A stretch of 64,000 bases of DNA from Xenorhabdus stockiae (GTDB taxonomy: Bacteria; Pseudomonadota; Gammaproteobacteria; Enterobacterales; Enterobacteriaceae). Positions 7,586 to 16,055 of this stretch are shown here, piece after piece. The stretch lies in NCBI RefSeq assembly GCF_002632825.1, contig NZ_NJAJ01000007.1, positions 1-64,000 on the forward strand, written 5' to 3'. Numbering within the stretch: position 1 is the stretch's first letter; each line of letters opens with the position of its first letter. The notes below the pieces were generated by a model, which was not told where the DNA came from, ran no database searches, and was given only the letters and a program-made list of their open reading frames with translations. Position numbers and translations under genes: made by a program.

Positions 7586-8431
7586 ATGATGAGAAAAATC
7601 TTAGTAGGTGTGTTTATTACGCTATTGATTGGTTGTAGTCGGCAATCCCCATTGGAAGAAAGGAATGATTATCTTATTGATCATTTTTATTCGTATTCGA
7701 CAAAAAAGAATATTGAATCAGTTAAGTTTTTGGTTATACATTATACGGCCTTGAATGAGAAGCGTTCTTTACGGGCTCTGACTGGCGGTAATGTCAGTGT
7801 CCAGTATTTGATTCCCGCTCATCCCAAATATAAAAATAATGAACCGATTATTTTTCAATTATCTTCTGAGGGAGAAAAAGCCTGGCACGCTGGCAGAAGT
7901 GAGTGGAGGGGATATAAAAATTTAAATAATTATTCTATCGGCATAGAAATAGTTAATTGTGGATTTAAAAAATACTTTCTTAAAAAAGAGTGGTGTGAAT
8001 ATCATCCAACACAAATAGATGCCTTGATCCGACTGACAAAAGATATTATCCGTAGGCATAAAATTGAAGCTGTAAATGTGGTTGGTCATAGTGATATCGC
8101 CCCACTTCGGAAAGAAGATCCCGGGCCTGTTTTTCCATGGCATACTCTTTATGAAGAAGGGATCGGGGCCTGGCCTGATGTTGATACGGTAAGTAAATAT
8201 TTAGCTGACAGAGCGCCAGATACGCCTGTTCCCGTTATCAGAATACAAAAAGCACTGGCTGTTTATGGGTATTCTATTCCTCAGACAGGCTATCTGGATG
8301 TGCATACGCATAAAACGATCCGGGCATTTCAGATGCATTTTCGTCCATCAGATATTCAGGGTTATCCCGATGCAGAAACGGAAGCGATAGCATTAGCCTT
8401 AGTTGAAAAGTATAAATTAAATGAAAACTAA
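7586..8431 (+). CDS. amiD: N-acetylmuramoyl-L-alanine amidase AmiD, outer-membrane lipoprotein
   Basis: A 281-residue lipoprotein that cleaves the amide bond between N-acetylmuramic acid and L-alanine in peptidoglycan, including anhydro-muropeptides. Residues 1-17 form a lipoprotein signal (LLIGC, acylated Cys17). The Amidase_2 domain covers about 45-185: zinc ligands are His52 (VIHYTA), His168 (VGHSDIAP) and Asp178 (KEDPGP). A C-terminal peptidoglycan-binding helical domain follows (about 220-275, AFQMHFRP). The match to E. coli AmiD/YbjR extends along the whole length. ATGATG leaves the exact start one codon uncertain. It is flanked by terminators, so it is likely a single-gene unit. Confidence 0.93.
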   Translation: MMRKILVGVFITLLIGCSRQSPLEERNDYLIDHFYSYSTKKNIESVKFLVIHYTALNEKRSLRALTGGNVSVQYLIPAHPKYKNNEPIIFQLSSEGEKAWHAGRSEWRGYKNLNNYSIGIEIVNCGFKKYFLKKEWCEYHPTQIDALIRLTKDIIRRHKIEAVNVVGHSDIAPLRKEDPGPVFPWHTLYEEGIGAWPDVDTVSKYLADRAPDTPVPVIRIQKALAVYGYSIPQTGYLDVHTHKTIRAFQMHFRPSDIQGYPDAETEAIALALVEKYKLNEN

Positions 8432-8476
8432 TCTCGTTACGGTACTAAGGAAGATGGTTGAGAAGTTAGTAAAGTA

Positions 8477-8502
8477 GCGGCCTGATATTGACGTCAGGCC
8501 GC
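8477..8502. terminator. Bidirectional terminator between amiD and the AraC-type gene
   Basis: A 9-bp GC-rich perfect stem (GCGGCCTGA with its complement, 8-base loop) lies between the two convergent genes. Confidence 0.7.
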
Positions 8503-8518
8503 ATAATTTATCTTATGA

Positions 8519-8899
8519 TTAGCAATTGTAAGACAGGTGTAATGGAAGTTTAACTTCAAGCTCTATATCTGTACTTTGACGAAAATCGTAAGGTGTAATG
8601 CCATATTCTTTACGGAACATATAAGTAAAGTGGGATTGAGAGCCGAAGCCGAAATCCAGCGCAATATCAAAAATGGGTTGGGAACTGTTCTTCAGAAGAT
8701 GTACAGCACCAGCCAGCCGACGTTGACGTATGTATTTACCCAGTGAGATCCCGGTGACTTCCTTGAATATTTTCTGCATGTGCCAAAGCGAATAGCCAGA
8801 GTAAGCAGCAAGTTCTTCAAGATGGATGACACGACCAAGGTGGTTTTCTATCCATTTACTCAGTGCGCATACAAGTGCTAAGTGATTATCCTGTGGCAT
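8519..8899 (-). CDS. AraC/XylS-family regulator, Rob/MarA/SoxS-like
   Basis: A 126-residue DNA-binding protein made almost entirely of the AraC-type double helix-turn-helix domain. The first HTH includes LEELAAYSGYSLWHMQKIFKEV and the second FDIALDFGFGSQSHFTYMFRKEYG, then the conserved TPYDFR. The closest known relatives are MarA, SoxS, Rob and PqrA, activators of multidrug and oxidative-stress genes that bind as monomers. There is no ligand-binding domain, so activity would be set by expression level, as for MarA and SoxS. A GTG 14 codons upstream is a possible start, but family members begin near the chosen ATG. Which regulon it controls cannot be told. Confidence 0.82.
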   Translation of the reverse strand: MPQDNHLALVCALSKWIENHLGRVIHLEELAAYSGYSLWHMQKIFKEVTGISLGKYIRQRRLAGAVHLLKNSSQPIFDIALDFGFGSQSHFTYMFRKEYGITPYDFRQSTDIELEVKLPLHLSYNC

Positions 8900-8941
8900 T
8901 ACAATTATAAATTGGTTAAAGGTGATGGGAAGTATACACAA

Positions 8942-9371
8942 CTTCTTTTCAAGATTTTAGTTTTATACATAATCGACAATCGAGAGTTAATTTTGCTCTT
9001 ATCGGGCCTGAATATGCATTACAATCACAAAGGGATGAAGAGTGAATTAGTATGCGTTTCCGGTATTTATTCTTTGTGAATGATGTTTTAATATTCATCT
9101 GATTTGAATGAGTAGACTAAATATTGAGTCAAAATCAGAGTCTGACACGATAGCAATTAGTGTCAGAGTAGTTTGGGTATGATAGATCGCGCAAAAATTG
9201 AAGGAATCTAAGGTTTCTTCAGCCAGTTCAGGTCCAAAACGACAAATAAAATAGTTTAAACAGGTTCTATACCCAATGGATTTCGGGCTGCATTGCAGCG
9301 GTGAGTAAACTAAGCCAACACAGAAATGGCCTGAAAGACGACGGATATAATTATCGAAATAAGAGGACTAG
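8942..9371. other. Intergenic region between the AraC-type gene and the permease
   Basis: Divergent promoter region. It contains a perfect 8-bp inverted repeat TCTGACAC/GTGTCAGA with an 11-base spacer at 9141-9167, which could be an operator or RNA stem, and an ERIC-like element ending about 20 bases before the permease start. Nothing else is recognised. Confidence 0.5.
9267..9350. repeat. ERIC-like element, shortened, directly upstream of the permease
   Basis: Starts TATACCCAATGGATTTCGGGCTGCA and ends CTGAAAGACGACGGATATAA, the reverse orientation of the other copies. At about 84 bp it lacks roughly 40 bp of the core. It would lie in the 5' leader of the permease mRNA or overlap its promoter. 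Confidence 0.7.
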
Positions 9372-10733
9372 ATGACGGGGCATATACAACAGTCGACGCT
9401 TAAGCGTGGTTTAAAGAACAGGCATATTCAGCTTATTGCACTCGGTGGCTCAGTAGGGACAGGGTTATTTTTGGGAATTGCCCAAACGATAAAAATGGCC
9501 GGGCCTTCAGTGCTTCTTGGGTATGCTATTAGTGGTTTTATTGCATTCCTGATAATGCGCCAGTTGGGGGAAATGGTTGTTGCAGAGCCAGTAGCAGGTT
9601 CTTTTAGCCACTTTGCTTATAAATATTGGGGTAATTTTGCTGGTTTTCTATCCGGTTGGAATTACTGGGTTATGTTTATACTGGTTGGAATGGCGGAGCT
9701 CACAGCTGTCGGTATGTATATTCAATACTGGTGGCCTGAAATCCCAACGTGGGCTTCAGCAGCAATATTCTTTGTGGTGATTAATTCTGTCAATTTAATT
9801 AATGTCCGGCTCTATGGGGAGGCAGAATTCTGGTTCTCTATGATTAAAGTCGGAGCTATTATCGGCATGATCCTCTTCGGTTCTTACTTACTCATTAGTG
9901 GAACAGGAGGGCCGCAGGCCAGCGTAAGCAATTTATGGCAGTATGGCGGTTTCATGCCTAATGGTGCTGCGGGTCTGATCACAGCAATGGCCGTAATTAT
10001 GTTTTCATTCGGTGGATTGGAAACCGTAGGAATTACGGCGGCAGAAGCTGAAAATCCAGAAAAAAATATCCCGAAGGCAACTAATCAGGTTGTGTATCGT
10101 ATTTTACTGTTTTATATCGGTTCGTTGTTCATTCTGTTGTCTCTTTACCCGTGGGTAAAAGTTGTTGAGGGTGGAAGCCCATTCGTTCTGATTTTCCATA
10201 ATTTGGATAGCTTTTGGGTTGCTAATGCCTTGAATGTTGTCGTGCTGACTGCAGCGCTGTCGGTTTATAATAGCGGCGTTTATTGTAACAGCCGAATGTT
10301 ATACGGCTTGGCTAAGCAGGGGAATGCACCACGTATTCTGACCAAAGTGAATAAGCGCGGTGTTCCGGTTTTATCAATTGCATTGTCAGCTTTGGCGACA
10401 TCGATAGGTGTATTAATTAACTATATTATGCCGGGTAAGGCATTTGAGCTTTTGATGGCATTGGTAGTGACAACCTTAGTTATTAATTGGATTATGATTT
10501 GTGTGTCACACCTGAAATTTCGGGCTGCAAAGGATGCCGAAGGGGTTAAAACAAGTTTCAGAGCATTCTGGTATCCATTTGGTAATTTCCTGTGTCTGAT
10601 ATTTCTGGCTTGTATTCTTATTATTATCCTGACGATACCTGATATACGTATATCTGTTATCCTCATGCCATTCTGGATTGGAGCATTGTGGGTTGGTTAT
10701 TTATTTTCCAGATCCAATAAAGCAAAGACATAA
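9372..10733 (+). CDS. aroP: APC-family amino acid permease, AroP/PheP-like
   Basis: A 453-residue inner-membrane proton symporter with about 12 hydrophobic segments. The N terminus matches AroP closely (LKRGLKNRHIQLIALGG, then GTGLFLG), as do FLIMRQLGEMVV, the SGWNYWV segment and the GGLETVGITAAEAENPEK loop, which are APC hallmarks. In E. coli AroP and PheP import phenylalanine, tyrosine and tryptophan; the overall residue pattern fits AroP best, but substrate range is inferred. Length is usual. A strong terminator follows, so it is probably monocistronic. No TyrR box was recognised upstream, where an ERIC-like element lies very near the start. Confidence 0.85.
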   Translation: MTGHIQQSTLKRGLKNRHIQLIALGGSVGTGLFLGIAQTIKMAGPSVLLGYAISGFIAFLIMRQLGEMVVAEPVAGSFSHFAYKYWGNFAGFLSGWNYWVMFILVGMAELTAVGMYIQYWWPEIPTWASAAIFFVVINSVNLINVRLYGEAEFWFSMIKVGAIIGMILFGSYLLISGTGGPQASVSNLWQYGGFMPNGAAGLITAMAVIMFSFGGLETVGITAAEAENPEKNIPKATNQVVYRILLFYIGSLFILLSLYPWVKVVEGGSPFVLIFHNLDSFWVANALNVVVLTAALSVYNSGVYCNSRMLYGLAKQGNAPRILTKVNKRGVPVLSIALSALATSIGVLINYIMPGKAFELLMALVVTTLVINWIMICVSHLKFRAAKDAEGVKTSFRAFWYPFGNFLCLIFLACILIIILTIPDIRISVILMPFWIGALWVGYLFSRSNKAKT

Positions 10734-10761
10734 CTTGATAGTTTTAAAATGAGTATACTTT

Positions 10762-10793
10762 ATCAGCCGGGCATATGCCCGGCTGATTTTTTT
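10762..10793 (+). terminator. Rho-independent terminator after the permease gene
   Basis: A perfect 13-bp self-complementary stretch (ATCAGCCGGGCAT and its complement) followed by seven T, about 30 bases past the stop. Confidence 0.9.
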
Positions 10794-11521
10794 ATAATGA
10801 ATCTAATTTTATTAATCCCTGATAACAAAATTTTATTACATGAGAAAACTATGTGAAAATTTAAACTACAAAAATTGCATATAAAATGAATGTTATCCAT
10901 TTTTCTCCATAACATGTTTGCACTGAACTAATATCCGTGTAATAGGCTGCTTAAAGCTCAGTTCTTCTTGGGCTATAAACATGAAGTCAGCTTCTGACAT
11001 ATTTAAATAATAAAGGACGTCTATAAATTGAATAAAAGGGAATTCAACTGAACAATCTTTAATAAAGGATATACAAAATATAAAACAGCTGAATTTGGAG
11101 CAGTCATATTACACTCTCAGGTGTTAACAAATATACTCCATTCTTTTATCGCTTCTTCAATAAAGTTTAAAAGTTATAACTCTCTGCTGTATCTCTTAAT
11201 AAGCGTGATAAACAGAATTATATATCAAAAAAATCAAAATACTTTCCAAGGGTTAAAATTCTATTTCTTTTTTAATTCATGGTGTTATGTAATATAAATA
11301 CTTCTGGTTGACGTTAAATAAAAAGCAGATATTAATAATTTGAAATATGTGCTTTAGCTCGTGCCGCTGAAAAAAATGGCTTGCGATTATATAAAGAGTA
11401 TGTGATAAAACACATGGGTAAACGAAGTACTATTTCTGTTAATGAATAGCAGCAATGAATACGGGTTCGTTTCTTTTTAATGCCAATCGGCTAATAAAGT
11501 GATTCAAAGGAAATTTTTGAA
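10794..11521. other. AT-rich gap before cspE with two short coding-like relics
   Basis: No full gene was found. On the minus strand, about 10899-11110, a roughly 70-codon open frame ends in MSEADFMFIAQEELSF followed by about 20 residues, but it lacks a good start. On the plus strand, 11342-11449, a frame ending EKNGLRLYKEYVIKHMG and about 10 more residues is open but preceded by two stops. Both have plausible protein composition and could be decayed genes. The last 60 bases are the cspE leader. Confidence 0.35.
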
Positions 11522-11731
11522 ATGGCAAAAATCACTGGTACTGTGAAGTGGTTCAACGAGTCTAAAGGTTTTGGTTTTATTACTCCAGCTGATGGCAGCA
11601 AAGATGTATTTGTACATTTTTCTGCAATTATGAAAGATGGATTTAAAACATTGTCTGAAGGCCAACAAGTTGAGTTTGAAATTCAGGATGGTCCTAAAGG
11701 TCCAGCTGCTGCAAACGTGACAACTTTATAG
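11522..11731 (+). CDS. cspE: CspA-family cold-shock protein, CspE/CspC type
   Basis: A 69-residue single cold-shock domain that binds single-stranded RNA and DNA, acting as an RNA chaperone and antiterminator. Both RNA-binding motifs are intact: KGFGFI (about 19-24) and VFVHF (about 30-34). The start [19 protein letters not shown] and the ending AAANV place it with CspE/CspC, the forms not strictly cold-induced in E. coli; the two cannot be separated with confidence. AAAGGAAA precedes the ATG. A hairpin terminator lies about 110 bases downstream. The long upstream gap could include an extended 5' leader. Confidence 0.93.
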   Translation: MAKITGTVKWFNESKGFGFITPADGSKDVFVHFSAIMKDGFKTLSEGQQVEFEIQDGPKGPAAANVTTL

Positions 11732-11840
11732 TAATAAAAAGTAATTAAAAGTAATAAATTTATTTTTGCTGGTATTTTCATTGCCAGCTGAATATATATC
11801 GTTAATCTGTTTCATTATTTAACGATAACATATTGCAAAT

Positions 11841-11876
11841 ATCACTCTATTGGGATACTAATAGAGTGATTTTTAT
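11841..11876. terminator. Terminator between cspE and the thiD riboswitch
   Basis: An 11-bp stem (ATCACTCTATT with its complement, 8-base loop) followed by TTTTATTTT. It ends just before the TPP aptamer and separates cspE transcription from thiD, although the aptamer's own promoter would then lie within or before it. Confidence 0.75.
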
Positions 11877-11879
11877 TTT

Positions 11880-11953
11880 GGCTCGGGGCGTTCTTAATTG
11901 AACTGAGAAGTACCCGTATTACCTGATCTGGATAATGCCAGCGTAGGGAAGTC
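11880..11953 (+). promoter_or_regulatory. TPP (THI-element) riboswitch upstream of thiD
   Basis: The conserved thi-box pieces occur in order: CTCGGGG, then CTGAGAAGTACCCG, then ACCTGATCTGGATAATGCCA and GCGTAGGGAA. GGCT at the left and AGTC at the right can form the P1 stem. The element binds thiamine pyrophosphate and lowers expression of thiamine genes. It precedes thiD by about 100 bases. Downstream, TTCCTG pairs with CAGGAA (12024-12044), hiding the thiD Shine-Dalgarno, which fits translational control. Confidence 0.95.
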
Positions 11954-11957
11954 TCGG

Positions 11958-12009
11958 TATATCCCATATCCGACAGATCTTGAAAGGCAACTTGAAAGAG
12001 AGTGGGTAT
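11958..12009. repeat. Possible miniature ERIC-like remnant within the thiD leader
   Basis: Read on the minus strand this 52-bp piece begins ATACCCACTCTCTTTCAAG followed by TTGCC, the same left end as the ERIC-like copies here, and ends GGGATATA. It would be an element with most of the core deleted, lying between the TPP aptamer and the thiD start. Confidence 0.45.
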
Positions 12010-12052
12010 TTTGATTGCCGCTTTTCCTGAGCTGGTCGCAGGAATCATCATC

Positions 12053-12850
12053 ATGTCAATTCATTCATTGACCATTGCAGGAACTGATCCTAGCGGTGGT
12101 GCCGGCATTCAAGCCGATTTGAAAACCTTTTCTGCACTTGGCGTTTATGGCACAACTGTGATTACCGCCCTCGTTGCGCAAAATACCACTGGAGTGCAAG
12201 CAGTTTACGATATTGACCCCAGTTTCCTTGCTACTCAACTTGAGTCTGTGCTTTCAGATGTCAGGATAGACAGTATTAAAATTGGTATGTTATCGAATGT
12301 TGCTAATGTAAAAGTTGTCGCGGAAATGCTGCAACGTTACCCAGTTCCTTATACTGTACTGGATACAGTGATGCTGGCGAAGAGTGGAGATCCGTTACTG
12401 TCGGAAGAAGCTGCCACAGTTATGACAGAGTTACTACTACCTGTTGTTTCTTTAATTACTCCCAATTTACCTGAAGCGGCAGCACTGTTGAAATGTTCTT
12501 CTGCGGAAACAGAAGATGAAATGTTGCAACAAGGGCGAAAATTATTATCAATGGGTTGTCAGGCAATTCTGTTGAAAGGGGGGCATCTGGCTGACGGAGA
12601 AAGTCCTGACTGGTTGTTTACGCCTGAAGGAGAATGGCGTTTTACTGCTTCCAGAGTTAATACCCACAATACACATGGCACGGGTTGTACTTTGTCGGCG
12701 GCTCTTGCTGCATTACGACCACGTTATGAAGATTGGCAGAGTACAGTGCCAGTTGCAAAAGCTTATTTACAAAATGCCTTAGTGCAGGCAGATAAATTAG
12801 ACGTGGGAAAAGGGATAGGGCCGGTACATCATTTCCATCAATGGTGGTAG
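12053..12850 (+). CDS. thiD: Hydroxymethylpyrimidine/phosphomethylpyrimidine kinase ThiD
   Basis: A 265-residue cytosolic ribokinase-like enzyme that phosphorylates hydroxymethylpyrimidine twice to the pyrophosphate used for thiamine synthesis and salvage. Diagnostic segments are ALTIAG-type LTIAGTDPSGGAGIQADLK at the N terminus, TPNLPEA in the middle and NTHGTGCTLSAALAA near residue 205, the anion hole and catalytic Asp/Gly region. Length matches E. coli ThiD. A GTG 17 codons upstream is open, but homology and AGGA spacing favour this ATG. Unlike E. coli, thiM is not adjacent; the gene has its own TPP riboswitch. Confidence 0.96.
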   Translation: MSIHSLTIAGTDPSGGAGIQADLKTFSALGVYGTTVITALVAQNTTGVQAVYDIDPSFLATQLESVLSDVRIDSIKIGMLSNVANVKVVAEMLQRYPVPYTVLDTVMLAKSGDPLLSEEAATVMTELLLPVVSLITPNLPEAAALLKCSSAETEDEMLQQGRKLLSMGCQAILLKGGHLADGESPDWLFTPEGEWRFTASRVNTHNTHGTGCTLSAALAALRPRYEDWQSTVPVAKAYLQNALVQADKLDVGKGIGPVHHFHQWW

Positions 12851-12865
12851 TTACTGACCGTGAAA

Positions 12866-12887
12866 ATGGGGATATAGCTATCCCCAT
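12866..12887. terminator. Hairpin between thiD and fbaB
   Basis: A 9-bp perfect stem (ATGGGGATA, loop TAGC) between convergent genes, with a modest T-rich run after it on the plus strand. Confidence 0.65.
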
Positions 12888-12927
12888 ATCTAATTTCTTT
12901 ATTATTCAATTAATTATCCTGATTTTA

Positions 12928-13977
12928 TCAGGCTATAGTGACGCTTTTGTCGAGGTAGACATCCTGTACTGAGTGGATCAGGGCAACGCCTTCTTTCATT
13001 GACTTCTTAAATGCCTTGCGCCCAAGAATTAACCCCATGCCTCCAGCGCGTTTGTTGATGACCGCAGTACGGACTGAATCACTCAAATCATTGGCACCAG
13101 AAGCTCCGCCGGAATTGATTAGGCCGGCACGCCCCATGTAACAGTTAGCCAACTGATAGCGAACTAAATCGATAGGGTGTTCTGTTGTTAATTCAGTATA
13201 GACACGTTTATCTGTGTGCCCGAAACCAATAGCAGTATAACCGCCATTAGTTTCCGCCATTTTTTGCTTAACAATATCAGCACCGATAGTGGCTGCCAGA
13301 TGGTTTGCCTGACCGGTTAAATCGGCACTTGTATGGTAATCAACGCCATCTTTTTTGAAGGCAGAATTACGTAAATATGCCCACAGTACTGTGACCATTC
13401 CTAATTCATGAGCACGTTCGAAAGCAGCAGAAATTTCTTCTATCTGGCGGCGTGACTCATGAGAACCATAATAAATCGTTGCACCAACTGCAACTGCACC
13501 CATGTTAAATGCCTGTTCAACGCTGGCATATAAAGTCTGATCATATTCAGCGGGGTAGGTCAGAGTTTCATTGTGATTCAGTTTCACCAGAAATGGAATT
13601 TTATGGGCATAGCGGCGGGAAACAGATGCCAGAACACCATAAGTCGAAGCAACGCAGTTACATCCTGCTTCAATTGCTAATTCAACAATATTTTTGGGGT
13701 CAAAATAGAGCGGATTTGCTGCAAAAGAGGCACTGGCTGAATGTTCAACTCCCTGATCAACCGGCAGAATCGAAAGATAACCAGTTCCTGCCAGACGCCC
13801 ATGATTAAATAAAGTTTGCATTGAGCGCAATACCGCGTTTGGCCGATTGTTTTCGATCATTACACGATCAACAAAATCTGCACCCGGAATGTAGAGATTT
13901 TCACGTGGAATAGTGGAACATTGATGCTGCAATAAACTTTCTGCGTCTTTTCCTAACAACTTCACGATATCAGTCAT
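12928..13977 (-). CDS. fbaB: Class I fructose-bisphosphate aldolase FbaB (DhnA type)
   Basis: A 349-residue cytosolic aldolase that interconverts fructose-1,6-bisphosphate with dihydroxyacetone phosphate and glyceraldehyde-3-phosphate through a lysine Schiff base. Family features include the VDQGVEHS segment near residue 73, LVKLNHNE near 130, GADIVKQKM with the candidate Schiff-base Lys, and the phosphate-binding INSGGASG near the C terminus. Length equals E. coli FbaB (350). GGAG lies 7 bases before the ATG. In E. coli this form is used in gluconeogenic growth. It is transcribed alone, convergent with thiD. Confidence 0.95.
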   Translation of the reverse strand: MTDIVKLLGKDAESLLQHQCSTIPRENLYIPGADFVDRVMIENNRPNAVLRSMQTLFNHGRLAGTGYLSILPVDQGVEHSASASFAANPLYFDPKNIVELAIEAGCNCVASTYGVLASVSRRYAHKIPFLVKLNHNETLTYPAEYDQTLYASVEQAFNMGAVAVGATIYYGSHESRRQIEEISAAFERAHELGMVTVLWAYLRNSAFKKDGVDYHTSADLTGQANHLAATIGADIVKQKMAETNGGYTAIGFGHTDKRVYTELTTEHPIDLVRYQLANCYMGRAGLINSGGASGANDLSDSVRTAVINKRAGGMGLILGRKAFKKSMKEGVALIHSVQDVYLDKSVTIA

Positions 13978-14081
13978 GTTTAACTCCAGTTTGCAAAAGG
14001 CGCTACTGATTGTTGTTTATATTTGCATGGAGTACAAGGTGAGCAGGAAGGGAAGATGTAGTGGATCGCTTCAGTTGAGAT

Positions 14082-14195
14082 TATACCCGTCGTCTTTCAA
14101 GTTGCCTCTTTGTTGGTTGTACTCATTTCCAGTCATCCAATGGCCTGGATTCATTCCCTTGTCGCTGCGATGTAACTTGGAACCATTGGGTATAT
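14082..14195. repeat. ERIC-like element upstream of fbaB
   Basis: About 113 bp from TTATACCCGTCGTCTTTCAAG followed by TTGCCTCTTTGTTGG to GGAACCATTGGGTATATTTT. Ends are inverted; the core is partly altered compared with the full-length copies. It lies about 100 bases upstream of the fbaB start codon. Confidence 0.8.
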
Positions 14196-14503
14196 TTTTC
14201 ATAGTTAATGTTATGTTTATTAAAATTTAATTATTTCCCTCCTGTCATGCATGTGTATAGTGAGATAATATCAATCGACTCTGTTGGAAATAACTATCTC
14301 AAGGTGTTTTTCTAAAAATTCCTTCAGTATGTTGAATAAATATGAGTGATATTTATTCAAACCGATTTTTTTATTTACAATTAATTTTGTAATGGGTAGT
14401 GAGATAATTATTATTGACTGGATAAACTCAATAACTAGTAATTCAGTTAATGATTTTTTCTTGCTGATATTACTGATGATTTTTTGAATTTTAAAATTTT
14501 CAG

Positions 14504-14595
14504 GAAAAGAAAAGGCTAGCCCAAGGGAGATTGAGCTAGCCAAGGAGGTGGTTCCTAGTCTTACAGTGAAACTTTTTTAGTTCTTCATTTTTCAG
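14504..14595 (-). ncRNA. cyaR: CyaR (RyeE) small regulatory RNA
   Basis: Next to trhP/yegQ, as in E. coli. The minus strand carries CyaR's conserved seed AGGAACCACCTCCTT (14542-14556), followed by a terminator stem GGCTAGC/GCTAGCC enclosing AATCTCCCTT, then a T-rich tail (TTTTCTTTT). The 5' end CTGAAAAATGAAG resembles the E. coli start GCTGAAAAACA. CyaR is an Hfq-dependent sRNA that represses ompX, luxS, nadE and others by pairing with ribosome-binding sites through this seed; targets here are inferred. Expected size is about 92 nt. Confidence 0.9.
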
Positions 14596-14600
14596 AATGG

Positions 14601-14646
14601 ATGATACGAGAAATAAAATAGTATTGATGTGATCTGTTTCTAAAAA
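14601..14646 (-). promoter_or_regulatory. cyaR promoter with CRP site
   Basis: On the minus strand TATCAT (14601-14606) lies 6 bases before the predicted sRNA start. A CRP-like site occupies 14625-14646, with a well-preserved right half AGATCACAT, and its centre is about 41 bases upstream of the start. That is the class II spacing, agreeing with the known cAMP-CRP activation of CyaR. The left half-site is weak. Confidence 0.75.
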
Positions 14647-14678
14647 AATGGAACTATTTCTGTAAAATTCATACTGAA

Positions 14679-16055
14679 TTATTTTTTAGGAACTGTATTT
14701 GTATGAGGTGCTCGGGTATTACCCGATTTCAGATTACGGATAAGCAGCGCGTAATTCAGTTCAATTTCTTCAGGAACAGGCAAGTAAACAATATGACCGT
14801 CACCCGGAGCAACTTCGACAACCTGATTTTTTTTGTTTGTCATTGATGCCAGTACAAAGTTGATATTGCCTGCTGGCGTCATAATTTCAAGATTGTCACC
14901 AACGAGGAACTTATTTTTTACTGCTACTTCAGCCAGCCCGTTGATCCGATTGCCGGTAAATTCTCCGACAAATTGTTGCGTCTCTGATACTGAATAACCA
15001 TATTCATAGGTTTGATAGGCATCATGAGTATGGCGACGCAAAAAGCCTTCGGTATAACCACGATGAGCTAATCCTTCCAGCGTGCTCATTAAGGTTGGAT
15101 CAAACGGTTTACCGGCAACGGCATCATCGATGGCACGGCGGTATACCTGAGCTGTACGGGCACAATAGTAGAAAGATTTAGTGCGGCCTTCTATTTTCAG
15201 CGAATGTACGCCCATGCCAGTCAGACGATCTACATGCTCCACTGCCCGCAAATCTTTGGAGTTCATGATATAAGTGCCATGTTCATCTTCAAATGCGCTC
15301 ATATATTCCCCCGGACGTTTGGCTTCTTCTATCATGAATACCTTATCCGTCGGATTTCCCTGTCCTAGTGTCGGCTCAATATTTTTAACCGGAATAGGGT
15401 CATGGGTATGAACGATATTGCCTGTATCATCTTCTTTGCCTTCCTGCACATTGTATTCCCAGCGGCAGGCATTCGTGCAGGTTCCCTGATTAGGATCGCG
15501 TTTATTGATATAGCCCGATAGTAAACAGCGGCCTGAATAAGCCATACAAAGTGCGCCATGTACGAAAACTTCCAGCTCCATTTCAGGCACCTGCTGGCGG
15601 ATTTCTGCAATTTCTTCCAGTGAAAGCTCACGTGAGAGAATCACCCGCGTTAAGCCCATTTGTTTCCAGAATTTCACCGTTGCCCAGTTAACTGCATTTG
15701 CCTGTACGGAAAGGTGGATATCCATTTCAGGAAAGGCTTCTCTCACCATCATAATTAAACCGGGATCGGACATAATTAGTGCATCTGGCCCCATTTCAAC
15801 CACAGGCTTCAAGTCGCGGATAAAGGTTTTCAGTTTTGCATTGTGTGGGGCAATATTGACAACGACATAAAAACGTTTGCCTAATTCATGGGCTTCTTTA
15901 ATCCCCTGAGCCAGTGTTTCATGGTTAAATTCGTTGTTACGAACACGCAGGCTGTAACGGGGCTGCCCGGCATAGATAGCATCTGCGCCATAAGCAAAGG
16001 CATAACGCATGTTTTTCAGGGAGCCGGCGGGTGAAAGTAATTCTGGAGTAAACAT
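14679..16055 (-). CDS. trhP: tRNA 5-hydroxyuridine synthesis protein TrhP (YegQ), peptidase U32 family
   Basis: A 458-residue U32-family protein, formerly YegQ. With prephenate-derived chemistry it helps make 5-hydroxyuridine at the wobble position 34 of tRNAs; it is not a proven peptidase. It opens with ELLSPAGSLKNMRYAFAYG and has the U32 signature region EVFVHGALCMAYSGRCLLSG, with cysteines near 169, 177, 194 and 198 that are the conserved set likely to bind an Fe-S cluster. Length and gene order (cyaR-yegQ-yegP-baeRS) match E. coli. A short stretch with no obvious terminator separates it from yegP. Confidence 0.94.
   Translation of the reverse strand: MFTPELLSPAGSLKNMRYAFAYGADAIYAGQPRYSLRVRNNEFNHETLAQGIKEAHELGKRFYVVVNIAPHNAKLKTFIRDLKPVVEMGPDALIMSDPGLIMMVREAFPEMDIHLSVQANAVNWATVKFWKQMGLTRVILSRELSLEEIAEIRQQVPEMELEVFVHGALCMAYSGRCLLSGYINKRDPNQGTCTNACRWEYNVQEGKEDDTGNIVHTHDPIPVKNIEPTLGQGNPTDKVFMIEEAKRPGEYMSAFEDEHGTYIMNSKDLRAVEHVDRLTGMGVHSLKIEGRTKSFYYCARTAQVYRRAIDDAVAGKPFDPTLMSTLEGLAHRGYTEGFLRRHTHDAYQTYEYGYSVSETQQFVGEFTGNRINGLAEVAVKNKFLVGDNLEIMTPAGNINFVLASMTNKKNQVVEVAPGDGHIVYLPVPEEIELNYALLIRNLKSGNTRAPHTNTVPKK

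Noticed and set aside
12002-12052. Upstream GTG extending ThiD by 17 residues
   Set aside because: The extension lies in the riboswitch leader hairpin, lacks homology, and the later ATG has the correctly placed AGGA.
14271-14543. Ninety-codon open frame on the minus strand
   Set aside because: Its first codons lie within the CyaR seed and terminator, it begins at TTG without a ribosome-binding site, and the rest is AT-rich low-complexity sequence. The sRNA explains the region better.
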